From Chloroflexia bacterium SDU3-3 (GTDB taxonomy: Bacteria; Chloroflexota; Chloroflexia; Chloroflexales; Roseiflexaceae): 64,000 bases of DNA. The notes below the pieces were generated by a model. That model did no database searches, was not told the DNA's origin, and saw only the letters and a program-made list of their open reading frames with translations. The position numbers and the translations under genes are program-made. This document shows positions 53,823-62,898 of the stretch, one piece after another (position 1 is the stretch's first letter; each line of letters begins with the position of its first letter). The stretch covers positions 1 through 64,000 of the forward strand of contig WBOU01000004.1 in the NCBI GenBank assembly GCA_009268125.1. The letters are read 5' to 3'.

Positions 53823-55739
53823 ATGACCGAGCAAGATGTGGCGGTGCGGCGGGCGTTTGTGGTGCTCAACCCAGTGGCGGGAAGGACAACGCCCGATGCG
53901 GTGACGGCGGCGCTGGAGCAGGCATTCCCCGCGCAGGGCTGGGCCTACCAGATCTACCAGACCCAGCCCGAGGACGATGTGCGCAGCCAAGTGCGCCGCG
54001 CCCTCGACGAGGGCTGCGATATCGTGGTGGCCGCCGGCGGCGACGGCACGGTCTCGATGGTCGCCGATGCGCTGGTGGGCAGCGATGTGCCGCTGGGCAT
54101 CATCCCGGCGGGCAGCGCCAATGTGCTGGCGCTTGAGCTGGGCATCCCAGGCACCATCCCCGAGGCAGCGGCGCTGCTAGCGGGCGATCATACCCAGCGC
54201 CAGCTAGACATGATGAAGCTGGGCGAGCAGCACTTCATCCTGCAGATCGGGGTGGGACTGGATGCGCTGATGATCAAAGACACCGACCGCGAGGCCAAGC
54301 GCGCCCTGGGGCGCTGGGCCTACATGCGCACGCTGGCCCGCAACGTGTTCGGCTTCGAATCGCCGCGCTTCACGATCGTGGTGGATGGCAAGCGCCTGCG
54401 GCCACGGGCCGCCCAGGTGCTGGTGGCCAACGCCGGCACGCTGGGGGCCAAGCCGCTGACCTGGGGCGAGCACATCCAGCCGCACGACGGCCACCTCGAC
54501 CTATGTGTGGTGAAAGTGCGGACGCTAGTGGATTACCCCCGCGTGATCTACCAGTTCCTCAGCGGGCGACACCCCAACAGCACCAACATCGCCTACCAGA
54601 AGATCTTTCGCTCGGCGACTATCGCCAGCGACCGCCCGCTGCCCGTGCAGGCCGACGGCGAGATCATCGGCACCACGCCGATCACCGTCTCGGTGGTGCC
54701 CAAGGCCGTGCGCGTGGTGGTGCCGCACGCGGCGCAGGCCTCGCCGATCATCGGCATGATGCGGCGGGCCGGGCAGGCCCAACAGCAAGGGGAAGATGGC
54801 ATGACCCAGCAGGACGAGCAGGCGGCCCAGCAGACCCAGCACAGCATCGAGCAGGCCCTGCGCAGCATCCGCACGCCCGAGCAGGCCGACAAGGTGATCG
54901 ACGACCTTGAGCAGATGTCCAAGGGCGTGAGCGAGCACACCGTGGCCCAGCAGGTGCCCACACCCGAGAGCGCCAAGGCCGCCGCCGAGCAGGTGGAGCA
55001 GGCAGCCAAGGCACCTGCCGAGCAGCGCCCCCAGGCCGTGATCGGCGAGGTGGCCGCCCAGATCGCCGCCGCGCCCAGCCCGCAGGATCAGGAGGCGCTC
55101 TCCAAGGGGGTGCAGCAGGCCACCCAGCCTAGCGCCGATCACCCCGCCGCGCCCGCACACGAGCGGCAGCTGCTGCAGGATGCGCTGCTGCGGCGGCTTG
55201 GGCCGCTGCGCAAGCTCGATACCGCCGTGTTTCTTGCCATCAACAGCCTGCCGCACCCGCCGCTGGCCGACGCCTTCTTTATCGGCCTTACCACCGCATT
55301 CAACCGCGGCGACGCCTGGGCCGCAGGCCTGATCGCGGCATCGCTGCGCGACTCGCGCCAGCGCGAGGTGCTGCGCGAGGTGCTGCCCGCGCTCTGGCTC
55401 ACCGCCGCCACCGTGGAGGGGCCGATCAAGCAGGTGTTCCGCAGGCAGCGCCCGTTTATCTCGGTGGTGCGGGCGGTGGTGGTGGGGCGCAAGCCCGGCA
55501 ACTACTCGTTCCCCTCGGGGCATAGCGCGGCGGCGTTTGGCGGTGCCTATCTTCTGGCGCGCCACCACCCCAGGCTTGCGCCGCTGCTGTTTGGCCTAGC
55601 CGGGCTGGTCGGGTTCTCGCGGGTCTACCTGGGCGCGCACTACCCTGGCGATGTGGTGAGCGGCGCGGGGGTGGGCATGGCCCTGGCCGAGCTGTTCCGG
55701 CTGGTGGGGAAGGGTGTGAAGCGACAGATACGGCGCTAG
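53823..55739 (+). CDS. diacylglycerol kinase-like/PAP2 phosphatase fusion
   Basis: 638 residues. Residues 1-310 are a DAGK catalytic domain (VVLNPVAGR, GGDGT at 72-76, IIPAGSANVLALELG, GVGLDALMI, LTWGEHIQPHDGHLDLCVV). A Gln/Ala/Glu-rich linker (about 320-440) follows. The C-terminal part is a PAP2 domain with all three motifs: K536...RP544, PSGH 564-567, and S599-R600...H606...D610. Together it could phosphorylate one lipid and dephosphorylate another, for example cycling diacylglycerol or undecaprenol species. Cytosolic kinase and membrane-facing phosphatase in one chain. Confidence 0.88.
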   Translation: MTEQDVAVRRAFVVLNPVAGRTTPDAVTAALEQAFPAQGWAYQIYQTQPEDDVRSQVRRALDEGCDIVVAAGGDGTVSMVADALVGSDVPLGIIPAGSANVLALELGIPGTIPEAAALLAGDHTQRQLDMMKLGEQHFILQIGVGLDALMIKDTDREAKRALGRWAYMRTLARNVFGFESPRFTIVVDGKRLRPRAAQVLVANAGTLGAKPLTWGEHIQPHDGHLDLCVVKVRTLVDYPRVIYQFLSGRHPNSTNIAYQKIFRSATIASDRPLPVQADGEIIGTTPITVSVVPKAVRVVVPHAAQASPIIGMMRRAGQAQQQGEDGMTQQDEQAAQQTQHSIEQALRSIRTPEQADKVIDDLEQMSKGVSEHTVAQQVPTPESAKAAAEQVEQAAKAPAEQRPQAVIGEVAAQIAAAPSPQDQEALSKGVQQATQPSADHPAAPAHERQLLQDALLRRLGPLRKLDTAVFLAINSLPHPPLADAFFIGLTTAFNRGDAWAAGLIAASLRDSRQREVLREVLPALWLTAATVEGPIKQVFRRQRPFISVVRAVVVGRKPGNYSFPSGHSAAAFGGAYLLARHHPRLAPLLFGLAGLVGFSRVYLGAHYPGDVVSGAGVGMALAELFRLVGKGVKRQIRR

Positions 55740-55945
55740 GCTATAAACATAGTTAGGCATAAATTTAAGTAACACTCGGGCTTGGCATGGCAGGAACTCA
55801 TATATCGCTTGACACATCCTAGCTAGAAGAGCGTATGGCCAACCAAGCCCGTATCGATAAAAGGATATGCGGTTAGGTTCTAGTAATAAAACAAGCAGAG
55901 TGCTATACTAATGAGGCTGTCAACGTTTTCGTAGGTACGGTCTTC
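55740..55945. other. AT-rich promoter region of the LuxR gene
   Basis: Much lower GC than the rest. TATACT at about 55901-55906 is a possible -10 box. No repeat seen. Confidence 0.4.
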
Positions 55946-56626
55946 ATGACAACACATACATCAAACCAACGCTCATATCTTATTATTCTAGACCCTCACC
56001 AGCTGCTCCCTGGCGAACTCCGCACCCATCTCCAGACTAGCCGTCGCTGGAATGTCATCAACAACAAAACCAGGCATGATCCCAGCGCGGCGCTGCTGGT
56101 CGTCGCCGCACAGGAGACGCCATCGCTGCAGATGCACCGCTTCTTCACCTCGGTGGCATCCATCCCCATGGTGATCTTCGACACCGCACCAGCGCTCAAC
56201 CGGCAGATGAACGCCTTTCACGCCGGCGCCAATGGCTACATTATGCCCGGCATCACCATCCCCGAGCTACTGCCGCTGCTCGACATCGCGGTGCAGGGCG
56301 GCTTTGCCACATGCGTGCGCTCGCACCAGCTGGCCCAGTCCATGCTGCGCGGGCCACTCGAGTTCTCCAAGCGCGAGCAGGAGGTGGTGACGCTCTACTC
56401 GCTTGGGGCCAGCGAGAGCGCCGTGGCCGAGGAGCTAAACATCTCGATCAAGGCCGTGCAAGACACGCTGAGCCGAGCCTGCCGTAAGGTCGGCGTGAAC
56501 TCGCCGGTGTCGCTGGTGATGTGGTGGACCCGCTGGTCGCTGGCCGATCCCATCCCCTTTGCGGACGAAGAGGACGAAGAGGACGAGGTGCCCACGATCG
56601 CCACACCCTATGTGCTCAGCGCCTAG
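55946..56626 (+). CDS. LuxR/NarL-type transcriptional regulator with degenerate receiver
   Basis: 226 residues. The first 125 have receiver-like layout (YLIILDPHQLLPGEL, VIFDTAPALNRQMNAFHAGANGYIMPG) but lack the clear phospho-acceptor Asp at the end of the third strand (ALLVVAAQE). The GerE helix-turn-helix is at about 137-200 (FSKREQEVVTLYSLGASES, ELNISIKAVQDTLSRACRK). A short acidic tail follows. It probably acts without phosphorylation. No partner kinase is adjacent. Confidence 0.82.
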   Translation: MTTHTSNQRSYLIILDPHQLLPGELRTHLQTSRRWNVINNKTRHDPSAALLVVAAQETPSLQMHRFFTSVASIPMVIFDTAPALNRQMNAFHAGANGYIMPGITIPELLPLLDIAVQGGFATCVRSHQLAQSMLRGPLEFSKREQEVVTLYSLGASESAVAEELNISIKAVQDTLSRACRKVGVNSPVSLVMWWTRWSLADPIPFADEEDEEDEVPTIATPYVLSA

Positions 56627-56669
56627 CAGCACAAAGGGGGCGCGTGTGTACGCGCCCCCTTTGTGCTGC
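56626..56669. terminator. bidirectional terminator with 20-bp perfect stem
   Basis: GCAGCACAAAGGGGGCGCGT (56626-56645), loop GTGT, and its exact complement (56650-56669). It serves the LuxR gene and the convergent FAH gene. Confidence 0.9.
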
Positions 56670-56679
56670 CATCGGATGC

Positions 56680-57705
56680 CTAGCGGATCGGCGTGCGCAG
56701 CGCCCCCAGCCCACCGATCTCCAGCTCCACCTCGTCGCCGCGCTCAAGCCACGGCCCACGGCCCTCGGTCTGCTCCAGCAGCGAGCCGCCGCCCACCGCC
56801 CCGCTGAACAGCACATCGCCGGGGTATAGCGTGGCATCGCGCGATGCGCTGGCGATCATCTGCGCGAAGGTGAACGAGGCGTCGCGCATGTTCCCGCGCG
56901 AGACCTCCTGGCCGTTGACCCGCGCCACCATGGCCAGGTTATAGCGGCCATCGGGAAGCAGGCGCTCCTCGATCTCGTCGGGCGTGGCCAGCACCGGCCC
57001 CAGCGAGCTGGCAAAATCGCGGCTCTTGGATGGGCCATAGCCCGCCGCTAGCTCCAGCCGCTCCAGGTCGCGCGCGCACCAGCCGTTCATCACCATATAG
57101 CCCGCAATATGCTGCTCGGCCTCATCCTCGCCGATATCGCGGCCAGCGCGCCCGATCACGCAGGCCACGCCCAGCGCATAGTCAAGCGCCGCGGTCTGCG
57201 GCATGTCAAGCTCCTCGGCGGGGCCGAGGATGGCATTGGGGTTGCCAAAGGCAAACAGCGGCTGCTCATACCACTCGGGCAGCAGCCCGCCGTGGCGCAG
57301 GCTGGCCGCTGCCAGGGCATGCTCCTCAAACACATTGAACAGCCGCAGCGTGCCGAGGCGCGGCAGCGGGGCCAGCAGCCGCACCTCATCCAGCGGCAGC
57401 ACCATCTCGGCCCCGCCAATCGAGAGCGGCCCGCTCGACATGTCCTCCACCAGATCTGGCGCTTCCTGAAGCGCATCCGCCCCATAGATCCCCAGCTGAT
57501 CGAGCACCGCAGCGGCAATCTCGGCGGCCCCATCAACGCCCATACCGTCGGGCTGGCCCTGCAAGATGTCCAGCAGCGTCCAGTGCGGGCGCTCCAGATG
57601 CTCGAACACCAGCGGGGCGGCAGCAGAAAGATCGATCACGGCGCCGCCAAGCTGCACCCCCACGCGCGGACGGGGTGAAAGATAGCTAAAGGTCAAAAAT
57701 CGCAC
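56680..57705 (-). CDS. fumarylacetoacetate hydrolase family protein
   Basis: About 341 residues from a GTG at 57705, preferred because GGAGG lies five bases before it; the ATG at 57717 is the alternative. FAH-family motifs: LRLFNVFEEH, DYALGVACVIGRAGRDIGEDEAEQHIAGYMVMNGWCARDLE, SKSRDFASSLGPVLATPDE, and GDVLFSGAVGGGS. Metal-binding Glu/Asp residues lie in these blocks. It probably hydrolyses or decarboxylates a beta-diketo acid in aromatic or sugar-acid breakdown. It is paired with the alpha/beta hydrolase. Confidence 0.86.
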   Translation of the reverse strand: MRFLTFSYLSPRPRVGVQLGGAVIDLSAAAPLVFEHLERPHWTLLDILQGQPDGMGVDGAAEIAAAVLDQLGIYGADALQEAPDLVEDMSSGPLSIGGAEMVLPLDEVRLLAPLPRLGTLRLFNVFEEHALAAASLRHGGLLPEWYEQPLFAFGNPNAILGPAEELDMPQTAALDYALGVACVIGRAGRDIGEDEAEQHIAGYMVMNGWCARDLERLELAAGYGPSKSRDFASSLGPVLATPDEIEERLLPDGRYNLAMVARVNGQEVSRGNMRDASFTFAQMIASASRDATLYPGDVLFSGAVGGGSLLEQTEGRGPWLERGDEVELEIGGLGALRTPIR

Positions 57706-57735
57706 AGTATCCTCCATCGGCTCAGCCAGCGCGGG

Positions 57736-58563
57736 CTAGGCGGTCTCCTCCAAAAACGTGCGCAGCGCACGGTTAAAGGCCAGCGGCTGGTCGTCCATCG
57801 GGTTGTGGGCCGCGCCGCGCAGCTCCACATAGCGCGCGCCTGGAATGCTGGCCGCCAGGCGGCGCGAGAGCGCGGCGGGCACCAGTGGGTCGAGCGAGCC
57901 GCTCACCACCAGCGTCGGCACGCGCACCGCGCGGGCATAAGAAAGCAGCGGTGCGCGGATCAGGCTGCCCAGCAGCAGGTGCATCACATCCGGGTCGTAT
58001 CGTGAGGCGTATGAGAGCCGCCGCATCGTGGGCCAGAATGACCCGCCTCGGTGGATATGCGGCACCTGGCTGGCCAGCACGCGGGTATATTGGCAGAGGT
58101 GGATGGTGAGCCGCAGCGCCGCGTAGCCGTGTGTGGGCAGCAGGTAGGCTCGGGTGACAAAAGGCAGATCCTCGCCGTGCACAGCAGCATCCACCAGCAC
58201 CAACCGCCGCACCAGATCGGGGCGGGCATGCGCCAGCGCCAGCGCGATATCGCCACCCATCGAGTGCCCCAGCAGCGTCACCGGCTGACCGACCACGGCA
58301 TCGCAGAACTGTCCAACCCGCTCGGCCAGCTGCTCGATCGTGCGGCATGCGCCCAGGGCGGTGCCGCCGTGCCCCGGCAGGTCGGGCGCAAAGCTGCGGT
58401 GGTCGCGGGCAAGATCGCACATGGACGACCACCAGATCTCTTTAAACGCCGCCCAGCCATGCACCATCACCAGCGGCTCTCCATCGTCGCCCGCCGCCAC
58501 ATAGGCCATCTGCGCCACCTCATCATAGCGCGGCTGGGGGTCACCATACAGCTTTCCTATCAC
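57736..58563 (-). CDS. alpha/beta hydrolase
   Basis: 275 residues. VMVHGWAAFKEIWWS (oxyanion region), nucleophile elbow LLGHSMGGD with Ser near 102, Asp in VVSGSLDPLVP, His in ELRGAAHNPMD. GTG start at 58563 overlapping the TGA of the preceding gene. The pairing with an FAH-family enzyme suggests a degradation pathway for a cyclic or diketo compound. Confidence 0.85.
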   Translation of the reverse strand: MIGKLYGDPQPRYDEVAQMAYVAAGDDGEPLVMVHGWAAFKEIWWSSMCDLARDHRSFAPDLPGHGGTALGACRTIEQLAERVGQFCDAVVGQPVTLLGHSMGGDIALALAHARPDLVRRLVLVDAAVHGEDLPFVTRAYLLPTHGYAALRLTIHLCQYTRVLASQVPHIHRGGSFWPTMRRLSYASRYDPDVMHLLLGSLIRAPLLSYARAVRVPTLVVSGSLDPLVPAALSRRLAASIPGARYVELRGAAHNPMDDQPLAFNRALRTFLEETA

Positions 58564-59546
58564 AGGCCCAAGCTCCAGCCCTGGGGATCATCGCCCACCG
58601 CCAGCATCAGGCCACGCGCATCGGCGGGCACATCAAAGATCACCGGCACGCTCACCAGCTGCTGATTCCCAGGGATATGCTGCTCCATGCTAAAGATGCC
58701 TGCCTGCCCTGCCCCATAGGCGCTCAGATAGGCCGATGACGCGGCGGGGATAGGGTGGTAGCGCCTGCCGCTCCCATCGCTCAGGGTGATCAGCTTGGCA
58801 GGAAGCATGCCGCCAGCCGACCCATTGCCCACCGCCACCAGCGCCAGCACAAACCGCCCGCTCGGCTGCAGCGTGCCAATGCTGCCGCTCAGGCGCACCG
58901 CATCGCTGGGCCGCAGCAGGCTCACGCTCCACGCGCCCTGGTGCTGAAAGGTGCCAAAGGTGGCCGGGGTGGGGGTGGGCGCAAGCGCCAGGGTGGGGGT
59001 GGCCGGCGACAGCGTGGGCGGCACCGCGCTGGGCGGCTGAGCGGGGGTGGCGACACTCGCCACCCCGCCCAGGCCAGGCGATGCCGCCTCGCGCCAGGGG
59101 TGCGCCACCAGCAGCACGCCCACCAGCACCAGGGCCAGCGCCAGCAGCCCGCCGGTGAGCCAGCGCTGGCGCGGCGCGGGCTGGGCAGGCCCTGGCAGGG
59201 GCCGCAGGCGCACGGCGGGCCGTGGCTGGGCGGCAGGCGCGGGGGATGGCGGCGCAGGGTGCGCAGGGCGGGCCGCCAGCTCGCGCTCGGCTACGGCGGC
59301 GCGCAGCACTGCCAGGCTACGCTGTGCCACCTGGTTAGTAGGGTCAAGCTGTAGCGCATACCGCAGGGCGTTGCGCTGCTCCTCTAGAGTCTCGGCCACG
59401 CTGGCCAGCATCAGCCAGGCCTGCACGCTCTGATGCTGCGCGGTAATCGCCCGCAGCAGCGCGCGGGCTGCGGCCAGATCGCCGCGCTGGCGGGCGCGCT
59501 GGGCTGCCGCAAGAAGGGTGGGGGGGGCGTCGGTCTGCTCACGCAT
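58560..59546 (-). CDS. membrane-anchored protein with TPR start and DUF4352-like end
   Basis: 328 residues. Residues 10-85 are TPR-like (AAQRARQRGDLAAARALLRA, WLMLASVAETLEEQRNALRYAL). A Pro-rich linker is followed by one membrane segment (about 133-151), a Pro/Thr linker, then a beta-sandwich (about 200-328) with FVLALVAVGN and VFDVPADARGLML, like DUF4352. Same layout as the next gene upstream, so the two are paralogues. Confidence 0.72.
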   Translation of the reverse strand: MREQTDAPPTLLAAAQRARQRGDLAAARALLRAITAQHQSVQAWLMLASVAETLEEQRNALRYALQLDPTNQVAQRSLAVLRAAVAERELAARPAHPAPPSPAPAAQPRPAVRLRPLPGPAQPAPRQRWLTGGLLALALVLVGVLLVAHPWREAASPGLGGVASVATPAQPPSAVPPTLSPATPTLALAPTPTPATFGTFQHQGAWSVSLLRPSDAVRLSGSIGTLQPSGRFVLALVAVGNGSAGGMLPAKLITLSDGSGRRYHPIPAASSAYLSAYGAGQAGIFSMEQHIPGNQQLVSVPVIFDVPADARGLMLAVGDDPQGWSLGL

Positions 59547-59571
59547 GGGTTCCTGCCATTTCCGTCAGACA

Positions 59572-59609
59572 TGCGAAAGACGAAGGATGGTACGCCTTCG
59601 TCTTTCGCA
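59572..59609. terminator. hairpin between the two DUF4352-like genes
   Basis: TGCGAAAGACGAAGG (59572-59586) and CCTTCGTCTTTCGCA (59595-59609) form a perfect 15-bp stem with an 8-base loop. It may attenuate read-through between the paralogues. Confidence 0.7.
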
Positions 59610-59677
59610 GCTGGCCACTGTGCTATGGCCTCGCACGTTCACTTGTGGGCAGGTGGCCTGCGCCGCAGCGTCAGGCG

Positions 59678-60976
59678 CTAGGGCACGCTGTTCAGCACCA
59701 GGAAGCCCTGGCCCTGATTCGCCCGCGTGAACAGCACCAGGTTGGTCGCATCGGGGGCGACATCAAACACCAGCGCCACGCTGTACGACTCGCCGTCGGC
59801 GGGCAGCGTGTCCTCAAGGCTCTTATCGGCGTTGATGCCCGGCTGGACATACGCCCGCGACGCGGCGGTGTTCGCCGGGTAGACGCGGCCCTGCGCATCC
59901 TTCAGCACGAACAGATCGGCTGGGATCACCTGCTCGGTACCAGTCTTATTTGCAATAAACGCAAGGATTACCGCAAATCGCCCATTCTGCGCGTTCACCC
60001 CGCCAACCGAGCTGCCCAGCGAGGCGGCATAGGTGGCGTCGGGGTAGGTGTAGCCCCAGCCGTTGGCCTCAAGCGTGGTGCCAATGGCGACCTGTTCGGG
60101 GTTGGCGGTGGCCGGGTCGGCGTAGCTGCCGGGCTGCGGCTCGGCGGGCACTGGGGTCGGCTCTAGCGTGTCGGTGGGCGTCAGCATGTCGGTGCCCGAG
60201 ATCGCGCCGGTGCCGCCGATGCCGGTGGTATCGGTGGTGACCGAGGTGGCCGAGGGCAGGCCCGAGGCATCGGCGGTGGCGCTGGCCACCGGTGTGGGAA
60301 CACCAGCAGTGCCAGAATTACCCTTATTGAAGAACAGGCTGAAGATGAGAAAGCCGAGCAGCAGCACGACCGCAAAGCCGATCAGGAGGCGGGCCAAAGG
60401 TGTGATCTGGAAGGGGGCGCGGGTCATAGTGCCACTATCCTCATCTATCAGGGAGCGGGTGCGGGCGCTGCGGCGGGACTCGACGCGCTCGCGGGCGCTG
60501 CTGGAGGAGGAAGAGGCAAACGCCCCAGCGCTGGCGGACTCGTCGTCGCCCTGGTCGCCGTAGCCAGTCGGCTCGTTGCGCGGCGTGCCGCCCACCTTCT
60601 CGACCATATCGTAATCATCAAAAGCCGAGTCAAGCTCGGCGGCATAGAGATCTTCTTCGCTCAGATCCGCCGCAGCGGGCGGGGGCGGCGTGGCAACCGG
60701 CGTGGGGGCGGGCCTGCCGCTCACACTGTCGGGGTCAACCCCAAGCGCCTGAAGGCCCTTGCGCGCCATCTCGTTGCTGGGCTCAAGCGCAACCACATGT
60801 TCAAGGGCAGCGCGGCGTTCATCGGGGCCCTCGGCAACCCCAGCCAGCCACAGCCAAGCTTGGACATTGTCCGGGTCCTGGCGCGTGAGCAGGCTAAACA
60901 GGTTGCGTGCTTCTTCGCGATTCCCTTCGCGCGCGGCCTCGATTCCAAGCTGCAGAATCGTATCTGATTCCGCCAT
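59678..60976 (-). CDS. membrane-anchored protein with TPR start and DUF4352-like end, larger paralogue
   Basis: 432 residues. TPR-like repeats at 8-80 (GIEAAREGNREEARNLFSLL, WLWLAGVAEGPDERRAAL), an acidic and Ser-rich linker, a membrane segment near 195-217 (LLIGFAVVLLLGFLIFSLFF), a Thr/Pro-rich stalk, and a DUF4352-like domain (about 285-432: GRFAVILAFIANKTG, VFDVAPDATNLVLF). AGGAAGGA before the ATG. Promoter at 61091-61119. Function unknown; the outer domain may bind a ligand or cell-wall component. Confidence 0.74.
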   Translation of the reverse strand: MAESDTILQLGIEAAREGNREEARNLFSLLTRQDPDNVQAWLWLAGVAEGPDERRAALEHVVALEPSNEMARKGLQALGVDPDSVSGRPAPTPVATPPPPAAADLSEEDLYAAELDSAFDDYDMVEKVGGTPRNEPTGYGDQGDDESASAGAFASSSSSSARERVESRRSARTRSLIDEDSGTMTRAPFQITPLARLLIGFAVVLLLGFLIFSLFFNKGNSGTAGVPTPVASATADASGLPSATSVTTDTTGIGGTGAISGTDMLTPTDTLEPTPVPAEPQPGSYADPATANPEQVAIGTTLEANGWGYTYPDATYAASLGSSVGGVNAQNGRFAVILAFIANKTGTEQVIPADLFVLKDAQGRVYPANTAASRAYVQPGINADKSLEDTLPADGESYSVALVFDVAPDATNLVLFTRANQGQGFLVLNSVP

Positions 60977-61446
60977 GCGTGATTCCTTCCTGTTACGCCC
61001 GATGGGGCAAGGTAGAAACTAAGCCGATCTGGCGTTGCAATGCGGCAATTTTCCGCTGCCGCGATGCAGAAGCCACGGCAGGCTGCGGCTATTCTATCAC
61101 AGTGAAAATGGGCGGTCAACACCGGACTTTTGTCCTATCGCGCCCCTATCGCTTGTTTGGCCCTCGCCTCGTACGAAAGTGCAAAGAGTTTTATCCCGCC
61201 ATGCCCGCCACAATCACATGTGGGTGCCTTGCGGCTCTCTTGCCTATCGTCGTTTGGCTTAGCCATTATTTCTACGCATGGCAAAGCGCTCGCGCCATGC
61301 TCAGGTAAATATATCAAATATCATCTGCTCGCCACCTACGCCACCACTACCCAGAACGGGCGAGATCTGCTACTATGAGCACAAACTTCTTACGTTTTCA
61401 GATTAACTATATTTCTCACTACCAACTGTGGTGAAGGAGCAAACTT
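60977..61446. other. divergent intergenic region between DUF4352 and CBS genes
   Basis: Contains the minus-strand promoter at 61091-61119. Towards the CBS gene an AT-rich stretch and AAGGAG (61433-61438) are seen. No gene or repeat recognised. Confidence 0.5.
61091..61119 (-). promoter_or_regulatory. promoter of the DUF4352-like gene at 60976
   Basis: On the minus strand TTGACC (61119-61114), 17-base spacer, TAGAAT (61096-61091). Confidence 0.7.
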
Positions 61447-62838
61447 GTGTCGCAGACACCTGACAGCACCATTGATATCAAAACCACCATCCTCGATGCC
61501 ATCGGCAACACCCCGCTGGTGCAACTGGGCGCGGTGGCGCGCAACATCCAGCCCCGCCTGGTCGCCAAGGTCGAGTTTATGAACCCCGGCGGCAGCGTGA
61601 AAGACCGCATCGGCATCGCCATGATCGAGGCCGCCGAGCGCGATGGGCTGATCAAACCCGGCGGCACGATCGTGGAGGCCACCAGCGGCAACACCGGCGT
61701 AGGCCTGGCGATCGCCGCCGCGATCAAGGGCTACAAGAGCATCTTCGTGATGCCCGACAAGATGAGCGAGGAGAAGATCCGCCAGCTGCGCGCCTTCGGG
61801 GCGCGCGTGGTGATCACGCCCACCGCAGTCGAGCCAGACGACCCCCGATCGTACTACTCGGTCTCGCGGCGGCTGGCCGAGGAGACCCCTAACGCCATCC
61901 TGGCGGGCCAGTACTGGAACGCATCCAACCCCGAGGCCCACTACCGCAGCACTGGCCCCGAGCTGTGGAAGCAGACCGGCGGCAGGATCAAGGCGTTTAT
62001 CGCTGGCATGGGCACTGGCGGCACGATCAGCGGCACCGGGCGCTACCTGAAAGAGCAGAACCCCGACATCAAGGTGGTAGGCATCGATCCCTACGGCTCG
62101 CTGCTGCACCGCTACTTCTACACCCGCGAGCTTGGCGACACCCACGGCTACAAGGTAGAGGGCGTGGGCGAGGATTTTCTGCCCAGCACGCTCGACTTCA
62201 GCGTGATCGATGACGTGGTGCAGGTGGGCGACCGCGAGGCCTTCACCATGACGCGGCGGCTGGTGCGCGAGGAAGGGCTGTTCTGCGGCGGCTCGTGCGG
62301 GATGGCGGTGGCCGGGGCGATCAAATGGCTGCGCAGCGAGCAGGCCGCCCACCTGACCGAGGATGATGTGGTGGTGGTGCTGCTGCCCGACAGCGGCGCA
62401 CGCTACCTCTCGAAGATCTTCGACGACACCTGGATGCGCGAGAACGGCTTCCTTGAGCTGTCCACCGTGGCCGATCTGCTCGCCGCACGCCAGGGCCAGC
62501 TGATCAGCGCCAGCGAGGACACCACCGTCGAGGCCGCCATCCGCCAGATGAAGACCCACGGTATCTCGCAGCTGCCCGTGCTGGATGCCCAGGGCCACCT
62601 GCACGGTATCATCGGCGAGAGCGACCTGCTCGACTACCTGCTAGGCGGCGGGGCCATGAGCCACACCATCACCGACCTGCACGCCCACGAGGTCGCCACC
62701 GTCGATCTGGCCACCCCAATCGAGGATCTGACCAGCATCTTCGGGCGCGGGCAGGCCGCCGTGGCGGTAGAGGATGGCCGGGTGGTCGGCATCGTCACCA
62801 AGATCGACGTGATCGACTTCCTGGCCCAGCGACGCTAG
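61447..62838 (+). CDS. cbs: cystathionine beta-synthase
   Basis: 463 residues. PLP-dependent fold-type II core: GGSVKDRIG with the Schiff-base K52, EATSGNTGVGLA, and AGMGTGGTISGTG for phosphate binding. Two CBS domains form residues 335-463 (DLLAARQGQLISASEDTTVEA, IGESDLLDYLL, GIVTKIDVIDFL). It makes cystathionine from serine and homocysteine, or cysteine from O-acetylserine in some members; the C-terminal CBS pair favours the former. GTG start with AAGGAG upstream. No metB/C-like gene follows. Confidence 0.92.
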   Translation: MSQTPDSTIDIKTTILDAIGNTPLVQLGAVARNIQPRLVAKVEFMNPGGSVKDRIGIAMIEAAERDGLIKPGGTIVEATSGNTGVGLAIAAAIKGYKSIFVMPDKMSEEKIRQLRAFGARVVITPTAVEPDDPRSYYSVSRRLAEETPNAILAGQYWNASNPEAHYRSTGPELWKQTGGRIKAFIAGMGTGGTISGTGRYLKEQNPDIKVVGIDPYGSLLHRYFYTRELGDTHGYKVEGVGEDFLPSTLDFSVIDDVVQVGDREAFTMTRRLVREEGLFCGGSCGMAVAGAIKWLRSEQAAHLTEDDVVVVLLPDSGARYLSKIFDDTWMRENGFLELSTVADLLAARQGQLISASEDTTVEAAIRQMKTHGISQLPVLDAQGHLHGIIGESDLLDYLLGGGAMSHTITDLHAHEVATVDLATPIEDLTSIFGRGQAAVAVEDGRVVGIVTKIDVIDFLAQRR

Positions 62839-62847
62839 CGGCCCAGC

Positions 62848-62881
62848 AAAAAGGGCTGCTTGGCATCGCCAAGCAGCCCTT
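62848..62881. terminator. bidirectional terminator between cbs and the STAS gene
   Basis: AAGGGCTGCTTGGC (62851-62864), loop ATC, GCCAAGCAGCCCTT (62868-62881), with an A-run on the left that serves the minus-strand gene. Confidence 0.85.
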
Positions 62882-62898
62882 CGCTATGCGGCGCGGCG

